DNA of 45,422 nucleotides from NCBI GenBank assembly GCA_003213515.1, contig QCMV01000010.1, positions 1 to 45,422 on the forward strand, given 5' to 3'. The notes under the pieces are model-generated. The model made no database searches. It saw only the letters and a list, made by a program, of their open reading frames with translations, and was not told the origin of the DNA. The translations under genes and the position numbers were made by a program. Position 1 is the stretch's first letter. Every line of letters starts with the position of its first letter. This stretch comes from Pelagibacteraceae bacterium AG-422-N09 (lineage in GTDB: Bacteria; Pseudomonadota; Alphaproteobacteria; Pelagibacterales; AG-422-B15). Positions 30,057-38,026 of this stretch are shown here, in pieces.

Positions 30057-30092
30057 AAAAAAAAACCGCCCAACAACTAAGTTTGGCGGTTT
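30057..30092 (-). terminator. Riboswitch-controlled intrinsic terminator before metX
   Basis: On the minus strand, a GC-rich stem built on ACCGCC and GGCGGT (with extra pairs above one mismatch) and the loop TTAGTT is followed by nine T residues (30065-30057). It ends 10 bp before the metX ATG. The loop side segment TTAGTTG (30080-30074) is complementary to CAGCTAA in the aptamer (30110-30104), giving a possible antiterminator. Confidence 0.8.
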
Positions 30093-30098
30093 CAACTA

Positions 30099-30153
30099 CC
30101 TCTTTAGCTGCATTTTTATTGCGCCCGCAAGCTGTGCTCAAATCGGCGCAATT
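30099..30153 (-). ncRNA. SAM-II riboswitch upstream of metX
   Basis: The leader matches the SAM-II (metA-type) aptamer that binds S-adenosylmethionine. Stem P1 is a perfect 7-bp pairing, TTGCGCC (30151-30145) with GGCGCAA (30125-30119). It is followed by the family segment GATTTGAGC, and the pseudoknot pairs AGC(T)TGC in the loop with GCAGCT (about 30111-30106). The 3' tail GCTAAAGAGG is conserved in the family and agrees with the metX SAM-II example known from marine metagenomes, as I remember it. The aptamer begins at the predicted transcription start. The terminator downstream suggests control by transcription termination. Confidence 0.88.
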
Positions 30154-30158
30154 CATGT

Positions 30159-30185
30159 ATTATATATTCAATAGGATATTGTCAA
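30159..30185 (-). promoter_or_regulatory. Promoter of the metX-metW-gloB operon
   Basis: Read leftward, a perfect TTGACA (30185-30180) and a perfect TATAAT (30164-30159) are separated by 15 bp. Transcription would start near 30152, at the first base pair of the riboswitch stem P1. The slightly short spacer is the only deviation. Confidence 0.72.
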
Positions 30186-30259
30186 ATTAGAAGATTTATT
30201 TATTTCAAAGATTTTCTTTCAAATTTAGCGATATTCACCTATTTATAGCCAATTGAAAT

Positions 30260-31324
30260 ATGAAAAAACTTAAAAATATAAAGCTTTACGAAGGAGGCAT
30301 TTCATCAATTCCTGGCAAAAAGCAAGTTATTAAGGTGTCCTCTAATGAGTCACCATTTGGTCCGAGCTTGCGAGTACAAAAGGCGATATCAACGGCTAAG
30401 TCAAAAACTCACAAATATCCTGACGGAAATAGTCTGGAATTAAAAAATGCCTTATCAAAAAAAACCAAATTAAATATCAACAACCTCTTCGTTGGAAATG
30501 GATCAGACGAGATACTAGGCCTGGCTTGTCAACTTTTTCTAAATAAAGGAGACGAAGTTATTATTCCTAAACACAGTTTTTTAATGTTTGAAATTTACTC
30601 TAAAATCAGTGGGGGTGTTGTTAAACGTTCATCAACAAAAAATTTACGTTTTGATGTAAAAAGCATTTTAAATAAAATCACAAAAAAAACTAAAATTATA
30701 TTTATTGCGCAGCCCAATAATCCAACAGGATTTTATCTATCCAAAGAAGAATTAAGATTGCTTATCTCACGTGTCCCTAAGAAGATATTTATAATTATTG
30801 ATTCTGCCTATGCAGAATATGTAACTGATAAAGATTACTCTAATGGCATTAACTTTGCCAAAAAATATAAAAATATCATTGTCACTAGAACTTTCTCAAA
30901 AATTTATGGTTTGGCGTCCTTAAGATTGGGTTGGTGCTATGCCCATACAGATATAATAAAATTAATGAATAAAGTGAGAGGGCCATTTAACGTAAATCAA
31001 ATTGCCCAACTTGCCGGCGTTGAGGCATTAAAAGATAAAAAATATGAAAAAAATGCAATAAACCATAACAAATTTTGGCTAAAAAAAATGAATAGTGAAC
31101 TAAGTAGATTGCCAGTAAATGTTTATGATAGCAGAGCAAATTTTCTACTCATTAATGTAGGCAAATCTGTAAAAAAACTAAATCAGTATTTATTGTCAAA
31201 ATCAATTATTGTAAGGTTAATGGATAAGTATAATCTTCCAGATTGCATTAGGTTATCTATTGGTAAATCTACAGAAAATAGAAAAGTCCTTAAAGCTATG
31301 AAAGAGTTTTATAATGCCAAGTAA
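30260..31324 (+). CDS. hisC: Histidinol-phosphate aminotransferase family (HisC; likely also aromatic aminotransferase)
   Basis: A 354-residue fold-type I PLP aminotransferase. SSNESPFGPS at the N-terminus, NGSDEIL, QPNNPTGF, DSAYAEY and the PLP-Lys214 (TRTFSKIYGLASLRLGW) identify HisC. Because it overlaps tyrC by 11 bp, it probably also transaminates prephenate or aromatic keto acids, as for other hisC genes in this context. No his operon genes are adjacent. It is the first gene after the divergent metX control region. Confidence 0.9.
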   Translation: MKKLKNIKLYEGGISSIPGKKQVIKVSSNESPFGPSLRVQKAISTAKSKTHKYPDGNSLELKNALSKKTKLNINNLFVGNGSDEILGLACQLFLNKGDEVIIPKHSFLMFEIYSKISGGVVKRSSTKNLRFDVKSILNKITKKTKIIFIAQPNNPTGFYLSKEELRLLISRVPKKIFIIIDSAYAEYVTDKDYSNGINFAKKYKNIIVTRTFSKIYGLASLRLGWCYAHTDIIKLMNKVRGPFNVNQIAQLAGVEALKDKKYEKNAINHNKFWLKKMNSELSRLPVNVYDSRANFLLINVGKSVKKLNQYLLSKSIIVRLMDKYNLPDCIRLSIGKSTENRKVLKAMKEFYNAK

Positions 31325-32240
31325 GAAGAGACCATTTAAAAAAATTAGTATAATTGGTTTGGGTTTAATAGGTTCTTCTATTGCCTTAGCTATAAAAAAG
31401 AAAAAACTAGCAGAAATTACCTCTGGTTACTCCAGGTCTTTAAAAACAAGAACTATCGCGAAAAAACTTAAATTAACAAGTGAAATAAAAAATAATATAT
31501 CAGACTGCGTAAAGAATTCAGATTTGGTTATTATTTGTACTCACTTAAGCAGTTACAAAAGTATTTTTAAAAAGATATCACCACATCTTAATAAAGATGC
31601 CATTGTAACAGATGTTGGATCTGCGAAAGAGTCTTCAATTTCAGAAGTCGAAAGTTTAATTAAAAAAAAGATAAATTTTGTACCTGCTCATCCTATTGCT
31701 GGTACTGAAAAAAGTGGGCCAAAAGCTGGCTTTGCTGAACTATTCGAAGAAAGATGGTGCATAATTACACCTTTAAAAGGCAATAAAACCAGAGACATAA
31801 ATAAAGTAAAAACTTTTTGGAAAAAATTGGGAAGCAAAGTAGAAACTATGACTCCTTCTAGACATGACAAAGTAATGGCAGTGACTTCTCATTTGCCCCA
31901 TCTAATTGCTTATAATATGGTCCATACAGCAGCTGATTTAGAAAACTTTACAAAATCAGATATTGTTAAGTATAGCGCGAGTGGATTTAGAGATTTCACA
32001 AGAATTGCTTCCTCAGATCCTACTATGTGGAGAGATGTAATTTTGGCAAACAGAGAAGCTGTATTAGAAATGATTGGTAGATTTTCTGAAGATCTGAGTG
32101 CTATACAAAAATCAATACGGTGGGAAGACGGAGATAGTTTGTATAAGTTATTTTCAAAAACAAGAATTGTGCGTGAGAAAATAATTAAAGCAGGTCAAGA
32201 CACTTCTGATGCCGATTTTGGTAGATCAAAAAGAAAATAA
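31314..32240 (+). CDS. tyrC: Prephenate / arogenate dehydrogenase (cyclohexadienyl dehydrogenase)
   Basis: A 308-residue TyrA-family dehydrogenase of tyrosine synthesis. The N-terminal Rossmann motif is ISIIGLGLIGSSIA; the substrate-site motif is FVPAHPIAGTEKSGP, with HDKVMAVTSHLPHLIAY in the helical C-terminal dimerisation domain. No chorismate mutase domain is fused. Substrate preference (prephenate versus arogenate) is not readable. The 3' end overlaps the convergent DUF2125 gene by 15 bp. Confidence 0.92.
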   Translation: MPSKKRPFKKISIIGLGLIGSSIALAIKKKKLAEITSGYSRSLKTRTIAKKLKLTSEIKNNISDCVKNSDLVIICTHLSSYKSIFKKISPHLNKDAIVTDVGSAKESSISEVESLIKKKINFVPAHPIAGTEKSGPKAGFAELFEERWCIITPLKGNKTRDINKVKTFWKKLGSKVETMTPSRHDKVMAVTSHLPHLIAYNMVHTAADLENFTKSDIVKYSASGFRDFTRIASSDPTMWRDVILANREAVLEMIGRFSEDLSAIQKSIRWEDGDSLYKLFSKTRIVREKIIKAGQDTSDADFGRSKRK

Positions 32241-32960
32241 TTCCTTTAAATCGATCAAAGGGATGAAAAGCACAGAAATAATTCCATTTTTAATTACCAA
32301 AGGGGTGCTAAACAAATTATCATTGTTTTCAACATTTGATACGTTTAGTTGAATATTGCCATTTAAATTTGTACTTAAATTAGAAATTTTTCCCTCTAGC
32401 AAAATTCTTGTTTCATTTTTAAATGAGTCTAAAACATTTGATGCAACGGCTGTAAAAAAAACGCGATAGCCATTCTCATTAACTTTATTCATTTTAAAAA
32501 TAATTTTTTTTATATTCTCTATATTGTAATCACCTATATTCAGACTCATATTATTTGAAATTGAATAAATCTCATAAATTTGTCCTTTATCCATCGACAA
32601 TCTGAGCTGAATATCATTCAAAAAAAAATTTAAAGAGTCGTCTTCATTAAATGAACTATTTATTTTATCCGTTCTCATCATTAGTTTACTTATATCGAAA
32701 GGATTCATATCAATTTTTATATTTCCTATTTCTATATTAGATAGGCTATCTGATCTGTTGAGATTAGGATTTACAATCAAACCTGATATTCTGTAAGGAT
32801 ACCCCGTCACCCTCAAGTCGTTATACTTAATGTTGTATCTTTCAAGGTTACTTGATAATTGGGATTTCAACTGAAAAGAAATAAACATCCAATAAATTGA
32901 ATAAATGAGCAAAATAGCCAATACCAAAATGATTATTCTATTAAATGAAAATATCTTCAT
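32226..32960 (-). CDS. DUF2125-like membrane-anchored protein
   Basis: A 244-residue protein with one N-terminal membrane anchor (about 8-30) and a long beta-rich periplasmic part. It resembles the alphaproteobacterial DUF2125 family through the segment RVTGYPYRISGLIVNP and the alternating hydrophobic strands after it. No catalytic motif is visible. It overlaps plsC by 4 bp. Membrane-anchored beta-rich proteins of this sort may bind lipids in the envelope, but the role is unknown. Confidence 0.65.
   Translation of the reverse strand: MKIFSFNRIIILVLAILLIYSIYWMFISFQLKSQLSSNLERYNIKYNDLRVTGYPYRISGLIVNPNLNRSDSLSNIEIGNIKIDMNPFDISKLMMRTDKINSSFNEDDSLNFFLNDIQLRLSMDKGQIYEIYSISNNMSLNIGDYNIENIKKIIFKMNKVNENGYRVFFTAVASNVLDSFKNETRILLEGKISNLSTNLNGNIQLNVSNVENNDNLFSTPLVIKNGIISVLFIPLIDLKELFSF
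32227..32264 (-). terminator. Terminator-like hairpin after the DUF2125 gene, inside tyrC
   Basis: On the minus strand an 8-bp stem with one G-U pair (32264-32257 with 32247-32240, 9-nt loop) is followed by the T-rich stretch TATTTTCTTTTTG. The arms lie in the last codons of the DUF2125 gene; the T-rich part is antisense to the end of tyrC. Confidence 0.5.
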
Positions 32961-33691
32961 TTTGGATATTTAATCTTGGCCTCTTCAAGCAGTTTATCAG
33001 ATTGATTTTCAATAGAATTATATAATTTTTCTGTAAATTCAGTTTTATCTAGCCCTGGCTCAATTGGTTTTAAAAATTCAATTACCATTTTACCAGGATA
33101 ACGAAGAAATCGTCTCCTTGACCAAAAGTAACCACAATTAATTGCAACTGGTAGACAAGGAATTTTGAGACCATCGTACAAAGCTGTAACGCCATACTTA
33201 TATGGGCGACGTTGACCAACTGGTGTTCTGGTCCCTTCAGGAAAAATTAATAAAGGACGGGGATCATTGTCCATACTTCTTTTTGCAGAATTCACCATTG
33301 CCTGAATATTTGTTTCCCCTTTTCTCCTATCGACATATATGAAATTTGCTTTCTTAAAACAAAGTCCAACAATTGGTATGAATAATAATTGTTTTTTTGC
33401 AATTATTGATGGTGTTTCAATCGCTTCATTAAGAAAAATAGCTTCTGCAAGAGATTGATGTTTAGCAGCTATGAGATATTTTCGAGTGCTTGGAATGTTT
33501 TCTAACCCACGGTACTCAACTTCTAGATTTGCAAATAGCTTAAGGCTTAATTTTGTATGTGTTGATTGAAAACGTATGATGCCAAGCATATGTATTTTAG
33601 GTAAGAAAAAAAGTATAGGTGCAAAAAAAATACAAATTAATAATACAATATAAAATGCTAAATTTGCTAAAAGAGATCTTACATAAATCAT
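32957..33691 (-). CDS. plsC: 1-acyl-sn-glycerol-3-phosphate acyltransferase
   Basis: A 244-residue PlsC-family acyltransferase that makes phosphatidic acid at the inner membrane. Two hydrophobic segments are at the N-terminus. The acyltransferase block I is AAKHQSLAEA, with the catalytic His but Glu in place of the usual Asp of HX4D, a variant I associate with alphaproteobacterial PlsC. Block III is LIFPEGTRTP and block IV is LPVAINCG. It lies 3 bp after the YdcF-like gene and overlaps the DUF2125 gene. Confidence 0.92.
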   Translation of the reverse strand: MIYVRSLLANLAFYIVLLICIFFAPILFFLPKIHMLGIIRFQSTHTKLSLKLFANLEVEYRGLENIPSTRKYLIAAKHQSLAEAIFLNEAIETPSIIAKKQLLFIPIVGLCFKKANFIYVDRRKGETNIQAMVNSAKRSMDNDPRPLLIFPEGTRTPVGQRRPYKYGVTALYDGLKIPCLPVAINCGYFWSRRRFLRYPGKMVIEFLKPIEPGLDKTEFTEKLYNSIENQSDKLLEEAKIKYPK

Positions 33692-33694
33692 AAT

Positions 33695-34273
33695 TTAAAG
33701 TCCTATACTCAAACTTATTTTTGTCCTTAAATATTTTATATACTCTACAATTAATTTCTTCATACGAATATTTATTTTTTGATTGTCATATTTTACACCA
33801 TAATAGAAAGTTTCTTTATCTAATAAAAGTCGATTTACCTCGAGTTCAACTCTGGGTAGATGGTAATCAGATGTTATTAATAGAATATTTTTAATATTAT
33901 TATTCTTTTTCCAAAAAAAAATTTCTCTAACATTTTCGAAGGTATTTGTTGAAATGCTCTCAAGTTCAACACAACAATTAAACAGCTGATTAAATTTTGG
34001 AAATTCTTTTTTTATTTCCTCAATAGAAATTTCTTTATTAACTCCTGATATTAAAAGCTTGTACCCAATCTCACTATTAAGTATTTTAAGTCCCTCTAAT
34101 ATTCTAAATTTATCACCAGTTAGTACGACTATTCCTTCGATTTCTTTTTTATTGAGGTCTGTATTTTTATAGCTTTGAATGTTGAAGAGAAAGAAATTAA
34201 ATTGTAAGAGTACGATAATTACAAATAAAAGTAGAGAAAAATGAATGTAATGTGATTTTAATTCATTAATCAT
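33695..34273 (-). CDS. YdcF / SanA-like DUF218 membrane protein
   Basis: A 192-residue protein with one N-terminal membrane segment (about 12-31) and a DUF218 domain. Recognisable pieces are IVVLTGDKFRILEGLKIL, YKLLISGVN, TSTNTFENVREI and ILLITSDYHLPRVELEV. E. coli relatives (SanA, ElyC, YdcF) influence envelope integrity or peptidoglycan precursors. The order YdcF-plsC is common in alphaproteobacteria. Confidence 0.84.
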   Translation of the reverse strand: MINELKSHYIHFSLLLFVIIVLLQFNFFLFNIQSYKNTDLNKKEIEGIVVLTGDKFRILEGLKILNSEIGYKLLISGVNKEISIEEIKKEFPKFNQLFNCCVELESISTNTFENVREIFFWKKNNNIKNILLITSDYHLPRVELEVNRLLLDKETFYYGVKYDNQKINIRMKKLIVEYIKYLRTKISLSIGL

Positions 34274-34333
34274 TTTAAATAAGTTACACTATTTTACTGC
34301 TAATAATTACAATTAATAAAATTAAGTAAGACT

Positions 34334-34723
34334 ATGATAATATCCTGTCCATCATGTTCGGCAAAGTATCTAGTAAATATAGAGGATATTGGCTTTGGCA
34401 GACAGGTTAAATGTACAAGATGTAACCATTCTTGGTTTCATGAAAATAAGAATTATGAAAATGATAAAAAGTTACAAATAGAGGAAATTATTAATACTTA
34501 CGCAGAACGGGATCATTCAAAGGATCAGAATTTACCAGTTGTTTATGAAAAAAACAAAACAAGTATTCCTCTCCCATTTCTACTTTTATTGACCCCAGTA
34601 ATTTTCATATCAATCGATGCGGTTATACAAAACTCTAGTGTAAATGCATTTGAATTGAGCAGGTCAATTAACAGTTATATTGATTATATATTAGAACAAA
34701 TAAGAAGCTTCTTTTCTTATTAA
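34334..34723 (+). CDS. MJ0042-type zinc-ribbon membrane protein
   Basis: A 129-residue protein. The first 37 residues form a zinc ribbon of the MJ0042 kind: CPSCSAKY, then KCTRCNHSW, two CxxC pairs about 22 residues apart. A linker rich in charged residues leads to one membrane segment (about 77-96) and a short tail. Alphaproteobacteria often carry one such protein of unknown role, which suggests metal- or redox-dependent membrane signalling, unproven. Only 60 bp separate its start from the divergent YdcF-like gene. Its stop shares TTAA with lysA. Confidence 0.8.
   Translation: MIISCPSCSAKYLVNIEDIGFGRQVKCTRCNHSWFHENKNYENDKKLQIEEIINTYAERDHSKDQNLPVVYEKNKTSIPLPFLLLLTPVIFISIDAVIQNSSVNAFELSRSINSYIDYILEQIRSFFSY
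34699..34721. terminator. Perfect hairpin at the zinc-ribbon gene / lysA convergent junction
   Basis: A perfect 8-bp inverted repeat (AATAAGAA at 34699-34706, TTCTTATT at 34714-34721) with a 7-nt loop lies in the last codons of the zinc-ribbon gene and runs into the shared TTAA stop. T-rich sequence follows on both strands but no uninterrupted tract, so this is a possible weak bidirectional terminator. Confidence 0.4.
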
Positions 34724-35952
34724 ATTTCATTTTTAATAAAGTCTTCGTATGACTGAGTTTTTCTAATTATTCTTATTTGAGATCCATCTACCATGAGCTC
34801 TTCAATAAGTGGTCGAGCATTATAGTTTGAACTCATTGTTGAACCATATGCCCCAACATCTTTTAATATGACGTATTGACCACTCTTTACTTTATTAAAT
34901 TTTTGAATATTGAGAAATACGTCAGAACTCTCACATATTGGACCAACTATATCTGTATTTATTTCATCATATTCACTTGTCCTAACATCTGGCATTATTT
35001 CGTGATGAGCATCGTATAATGCAGGCCTCATCATATCGTTCATACCTGCGTCGATAATGACAAATTTTTTTCCAGTTATATTCTTTGTATAAAGTACTTT
35101 TGATACTAATATTCCTGCATTTGCAGCTATAAGCCTACCTGGTTCAAAGATAAATTTAAGATTTTCTGTATCAAAATATTTTACGATTAAGTTTTTATAG
35201 TCTTCAAAAGTAAAATTTCTTTTTTCAGGACTAATTCCCCCACCAACATCAACGGTATTTATTTTTTTTGTTTCACTATTTATTTTAGCAACTAATTCAC
35301 CAATAATTTCAAATGTTCTTTGAAATGGTGTTAGGTCTTTAATGTTGCTACCTATATGAAAAGCTATAGATGAAATCTCTAAATTTGGATAATTTTGTCG
35401 ATTCTGAAAAATTTCGTAAGTTTGTTCTATACTGATTCCAAATTTATCCTCGAGACTGCCTGTGCTAATTTTTTTGTGCGTTTCTGATTGTATATCTGGA
35501 TTAATCCTAATTCCTACTTTCTGAATTTTTCCCGACACAGAAGCTATTTGATTTATATGATCAAGTTCATCGAGTGATTCTGCATTGATTTGTAAACAAT
35601 TATTACTGATTGCAAATTGAATATCGCTAGCAGTTTTGCCAATGCCTGAAAAAACTATTTTATTTGGTTTCATCCCTGCTTGTAATGCTTTTCTCATTTC
35701 CCACTCAGAAACAACATCTCCTCCCGCTTCAAGTTCGGTTAGAGTTTTTAGTATTGTTAGATTTGAATTTGATTTGAGAGAAAAACACACCGTTGCATCA
35801 AGTGAAGTAAGTGAATCTGAAAACTCTCTAAAATTATTTGTGAGAGTTTGTTTGCTATAACAGTAGAATGGTGTAGCTCTACCTTCAGCAATTTCTCTTA
35901 TTGAGATATCCTCAAATTTAAGGATATCATTTTCATATTTTAGAAAGGACAT
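34720..35952 (-). CDS. lysA: Diaminopimelate decarboxylase
   Basis: A 410-residue fold-type III PLP decarboxylase, last step of lysine synthesis. PLP-Lys60 lies in CFSLKSNSN (the family usually reads VKAN or LKAN). Further motifs are GGDVVSEWEM, VDVGGGISP, FEPGRLIAANAG, the active-site Cys in GPICESSDVF, and KDVGAYGSTMSSNYN. It closes the argH-lptM-lysA operon, 2 bp after the small lipoprotein gene, a well-known alphaproteobacterial order. Confidence 0.95.
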   Translation of the reverse strand: MSFLKYENDILKFEDISIREIAEGRATPFYCYSKQTLTNNFREFSDSLTSLDATVCFSLKSNSNLTILKTLTELEAGGDVVSEWEMRKALQAGMKPNKIVFSGIGKTASDIQFAISNNCLQINAESLDELDHINQIASVSGKIQKVGIRINPDIQSETHKKISTGSLEDKFGISIEQTYEIFQNRQNYPNLEISSIAFHIGSNIKDLTPFQRTFEIIGELVAKINSETKKINTVDVGGGISPEKRNFTFEDYKNLIVKYFDTENLKFIFEPGRLIAANAGILVSKVLYTKNITGKKFVIIDAGMNDMMRPALYDAHHEIMPDVRTSEYDEINTDIVGPICESSDVFLNIQKFNKVKSGQYVILKDVGAYGSTMSSNYNARPLIEELMVDGSQIRIIRKTQSYEDFIKNEI

Positions 35953-35954
35953 TT

Positions 35955-36077
35955 TTAAGCCTTATAGATCTCTATTTTATAATTGCTTTTTGATTCTGTT
36001 GGGGGAAATTCAAGAGAGCCTTTTTTCCCACAACCAAGAATACATAAGAAAATAATCAAAATACTAATATTTTTCAT
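35955..36077 (-). CDS. lptM: Small lipoprotein, LptM (YifL)-like
   Basis: A 40-residue ORF that is easy to miss. It reads as a lipoprotein signal peptide with lipobox ILGC (Cys16), followed by GKKGSLEFPP, which matches the CGxKGPLxxP pattern of LptM/YifL. In E. coli this lipoprotein helps oxidative maturation of the LPS translocon LptD. Its position between argH and lysA is conserved in many proteobacteria. The ATG overlaps the 3' end of argH by 14 bp, and the stop lies 2 bp before the lysA ATG. The symbol is by motif and synteny; the chaperone role is inferred. Confidence 0.82.
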   Translation of the reverse strand: MKNISILIIFLCILGCGKKGSLEFPPTESKSNYKIEIYKA

Positions 36078-37461
36078 TACTTAATTCTTTCCTAGCTTGA
36101 CTAATCATTTTTCTTATCTCAGATATTGCTGTTCCGCCATAGCTTTTTTTATTGTTAATACTATTTTTCAAATCTAAAAATCCATACACAGATTTGTCTA
36201 TATTTTTATCAAATTTTTTATAATCCTTCATCGATATCTTATTTAAACTTATTTTCTTTTTTTCTGCAAAGTTGACAATTTTAGCGGTTAAATTGTGCGC
36301 ACTTCTAAAAGAATAACCAAGATTTATAACTAGCCAATCTGCTAAATCAGTTGCATTGGCAAAAGAAGATTTAAGCTTTTTCTCGATGTTTGATTTTTCA
36401 ATTTTAATTGTAGAGATTATTTCGATCATACAATCGAGACAAAGATGAATGTTTTTACTTGTTGAGGTTACAAGCGCCTTATCTTCCTGAAGGTCTTTGC
36501 TGTAAGTTAGTGGAAGAGATTTAAGCAAGTTAAGCATAGATGATAGATTTCCTGAAATTGTCGAAGATTTTGCTCTTATTAATTCAGCGCCATCAGGATT
36601 CTTTTTCTGAGGCATAATTGAAGAACTCGACATTAATTGGTCTCCGATTTTAAAGAAACCCACTAAATCGGAATTATAAAGAGTAATTTCCTCGGCTAAC
36701 CTTGATAAGTGAACAGCCATTAAGGATGAACTAGATAAAAAATCTACCACAAAATCTCGATCAGAAACTGTATCCAATGAATTTTTTGTAGGTTTTTTAA
36801 AGTCAAGCATTTTTGTTGTTTTGTTTCTATTTATTGGAAAATTAGTTCCCGCTAAGGCTCCTGCACCAAGCGGATTTTCGTTCATTCTTCTAAAAGAGTC
36901 GCTGAATCGATTCGTATCCCTGTTAAACATTTCAAAGTACGCCATAAAAAAATGTCCAACTGATATTGGCTGCGCAGTTTGCAGGTGAGTAAGGCCTGGA
37001 AACGTAATCAAAATATTTTTACTTGCAACCTGTAGTAACGCAGATTTCAGTTTTTTTAATTTTTTTGAAATCAGTATATTATCTTTTTTCATCCATAATT
37101 TTAAATCTGTTACAACTTGATCATTTCTAGATCTACCAGTATGTAACCTTTCAGCGGCATCACCAATAAGCTCTTCTAGTCTACTTTCAATATTCATGTG
37201 GATATCTTCAAGATTATCATCAAATATAAATTTATTATTTTTAATTTCAGTCCTAATTTTTTTTAATCCGGAAATAATTTTTTTTGAGTCTTTATTAGAA
37301 ATTATTTTTTGAGACGAGAGCATTGTAGCGTGTGCAATCGATGCTTCAATATCCTCTTCAAATAAAAATTTGTCATTTTCCAAAGATGAATTAATATTTA
37401 TAAAAGACTCACTCGATTTTTTATTAAATCTATCTCTTAACTTATTTTTTTTAATGGACAT
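36064..37461 (-). CDS. argH: Argininosuccinate lyase
   Basis: A 465-residue fumarase/aspartase-superfamily lyase that releases arginine and fumarate. Motifs: HMNIESRLEELIG, HTGRSRNDQVVTDLKLW, GLTHLQTAQPIS, and the signature SSSIMPQKKNPDGAELIR. The usual N-terminal LWGGRF reads KLRDRF here, a divergent but aligned start. Only 27 bp separate its ATG from that of the divergent thioredoxin-like gene. Length is normal. Confidence 0.95.
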   Translation of the reverse strand: MSIKKNKLRDRFNKKSSESFININSSLENDKFLFEEDIEASIAHATMLSSQKIISNKDSKKIISGLKKIRTEIKNNKFIFDDNLEDIHMNIESRLEELIGDAAERLHTGRSRNDQVVTDLKLWMKKDNILISKKLKKLKSALLQVASKNILITFPGLTHLQTAQPISVGHFFMAYFEMFNRDTNRFSDSFRRMNENPLGAGALAGTNFPINRNKTTKMLDFKKPTKNSLDTVSDRDFVVDFLSSSSLMAVHLSRLAEEITLYNSDLVGFFKIGDQLMSSSSIMPQKKNPDGAELIRAKSSTISGNLSSMLNLLKSLPLTYSKDLQEDKALVTSTSKNIHLCLDCMIEIISTIKIEKSNIEKKLKSSFANATDLADWLVINLGYSFRSAHNLTAKIVNFAEKKKISLNKISMKDYKKFDKNIDKSVYGFLDLKNSINNKKSYGGTAISEIRKMISQARKELSNEKY

Positions 37462-37488
37462 TTTACTAAAACTATTTATTTCTCAAAT

Positions 37489-38022
37489 ATGATGATTTCT
37501 TTATGCAGTAGATTTATAATTTTGATGGTATATGCCACAATCCTTATCTTTTGCAACAGTTTATATACTTCAAATTCATACGCGAATGAGTTGATAATAG
37601 AAAAAAAACAAGGTTTTTTGAGTAAATTCAAAGATATCAATAGCAATGATGTCACTTTAAATGATTTTAATGGCAAGTTGCTTTTAATTAATCTCTGGGC
37701 AACATGGTGTGAACCTTGCAAAGAAGAAATGCCGTCACTCGATAGATTGCAACAAAAATATGATAAACAAGATTTTCAGATACTTGCAATAAGCGTTGAT
37801 CGTGGGCCGAAGAAAAAGTCAGTAAATTTTTTTAATGAATACGAAATCCAAAATATAGATTTATTCTTTGACGATAAAAATAATATACCACGAGAAGTAA
37901 GAGCAGCAGGACTGCCATTTTCATTTTTTATTGATCAAGAGGGAAATCAAATAGCAAAGTTTATTGGTCCAACTGAATGGGACAGTAACTACTTTCAAGA
38001 TTATATTGATAGTAATTTATAA
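37489..38022 (+). CDS. TlpA/ResA-like periplasmic thioredoxin
   Basis: A 177-residue protein with a signal sequence (about 1-33, possible cleavage after SYA) and a thioredoxin fold of the TlpA/AhpC-TSA-related kind. The active site is WCEPC (Cys74, Cys77); GLPFSFFIDQEGN supplies the cis-proline (GLPF). Such proteins keep cysteines reduced in the periplasm, for instance for cytochrome c or oxidase assembly. Divergence from argH is a common alphaproteobacterial arrangement. A later start at residue 13 is possible and would still leave a signal peptide. Confidence 0.88.
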   Translation: MMISLCSRFIILMVYATILIFCNSLYTSNSYANELIIEKKQGFLSKFKDINSNDVTLNDFNGKLLLINLWATWCEPCKEEMPSLDRLQQKYDKQDFQILAISVDRGPKKKSVNFFNEYEIQNIDLFFDDKNNIPREVRAAGLPFSFFIDQEGNQIAKFIGPTEWDSNYFQDYIDSNL

Positions 38023-38026
38023 ATAA

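Noticed and set aside
30047..30076. N-terminal extension of metX to a TTG start at 30076.
   Set aside because: The ten extra codons are the terminator stem and its T tract; the ATG at 30046 encodes the conserved N-terminus.
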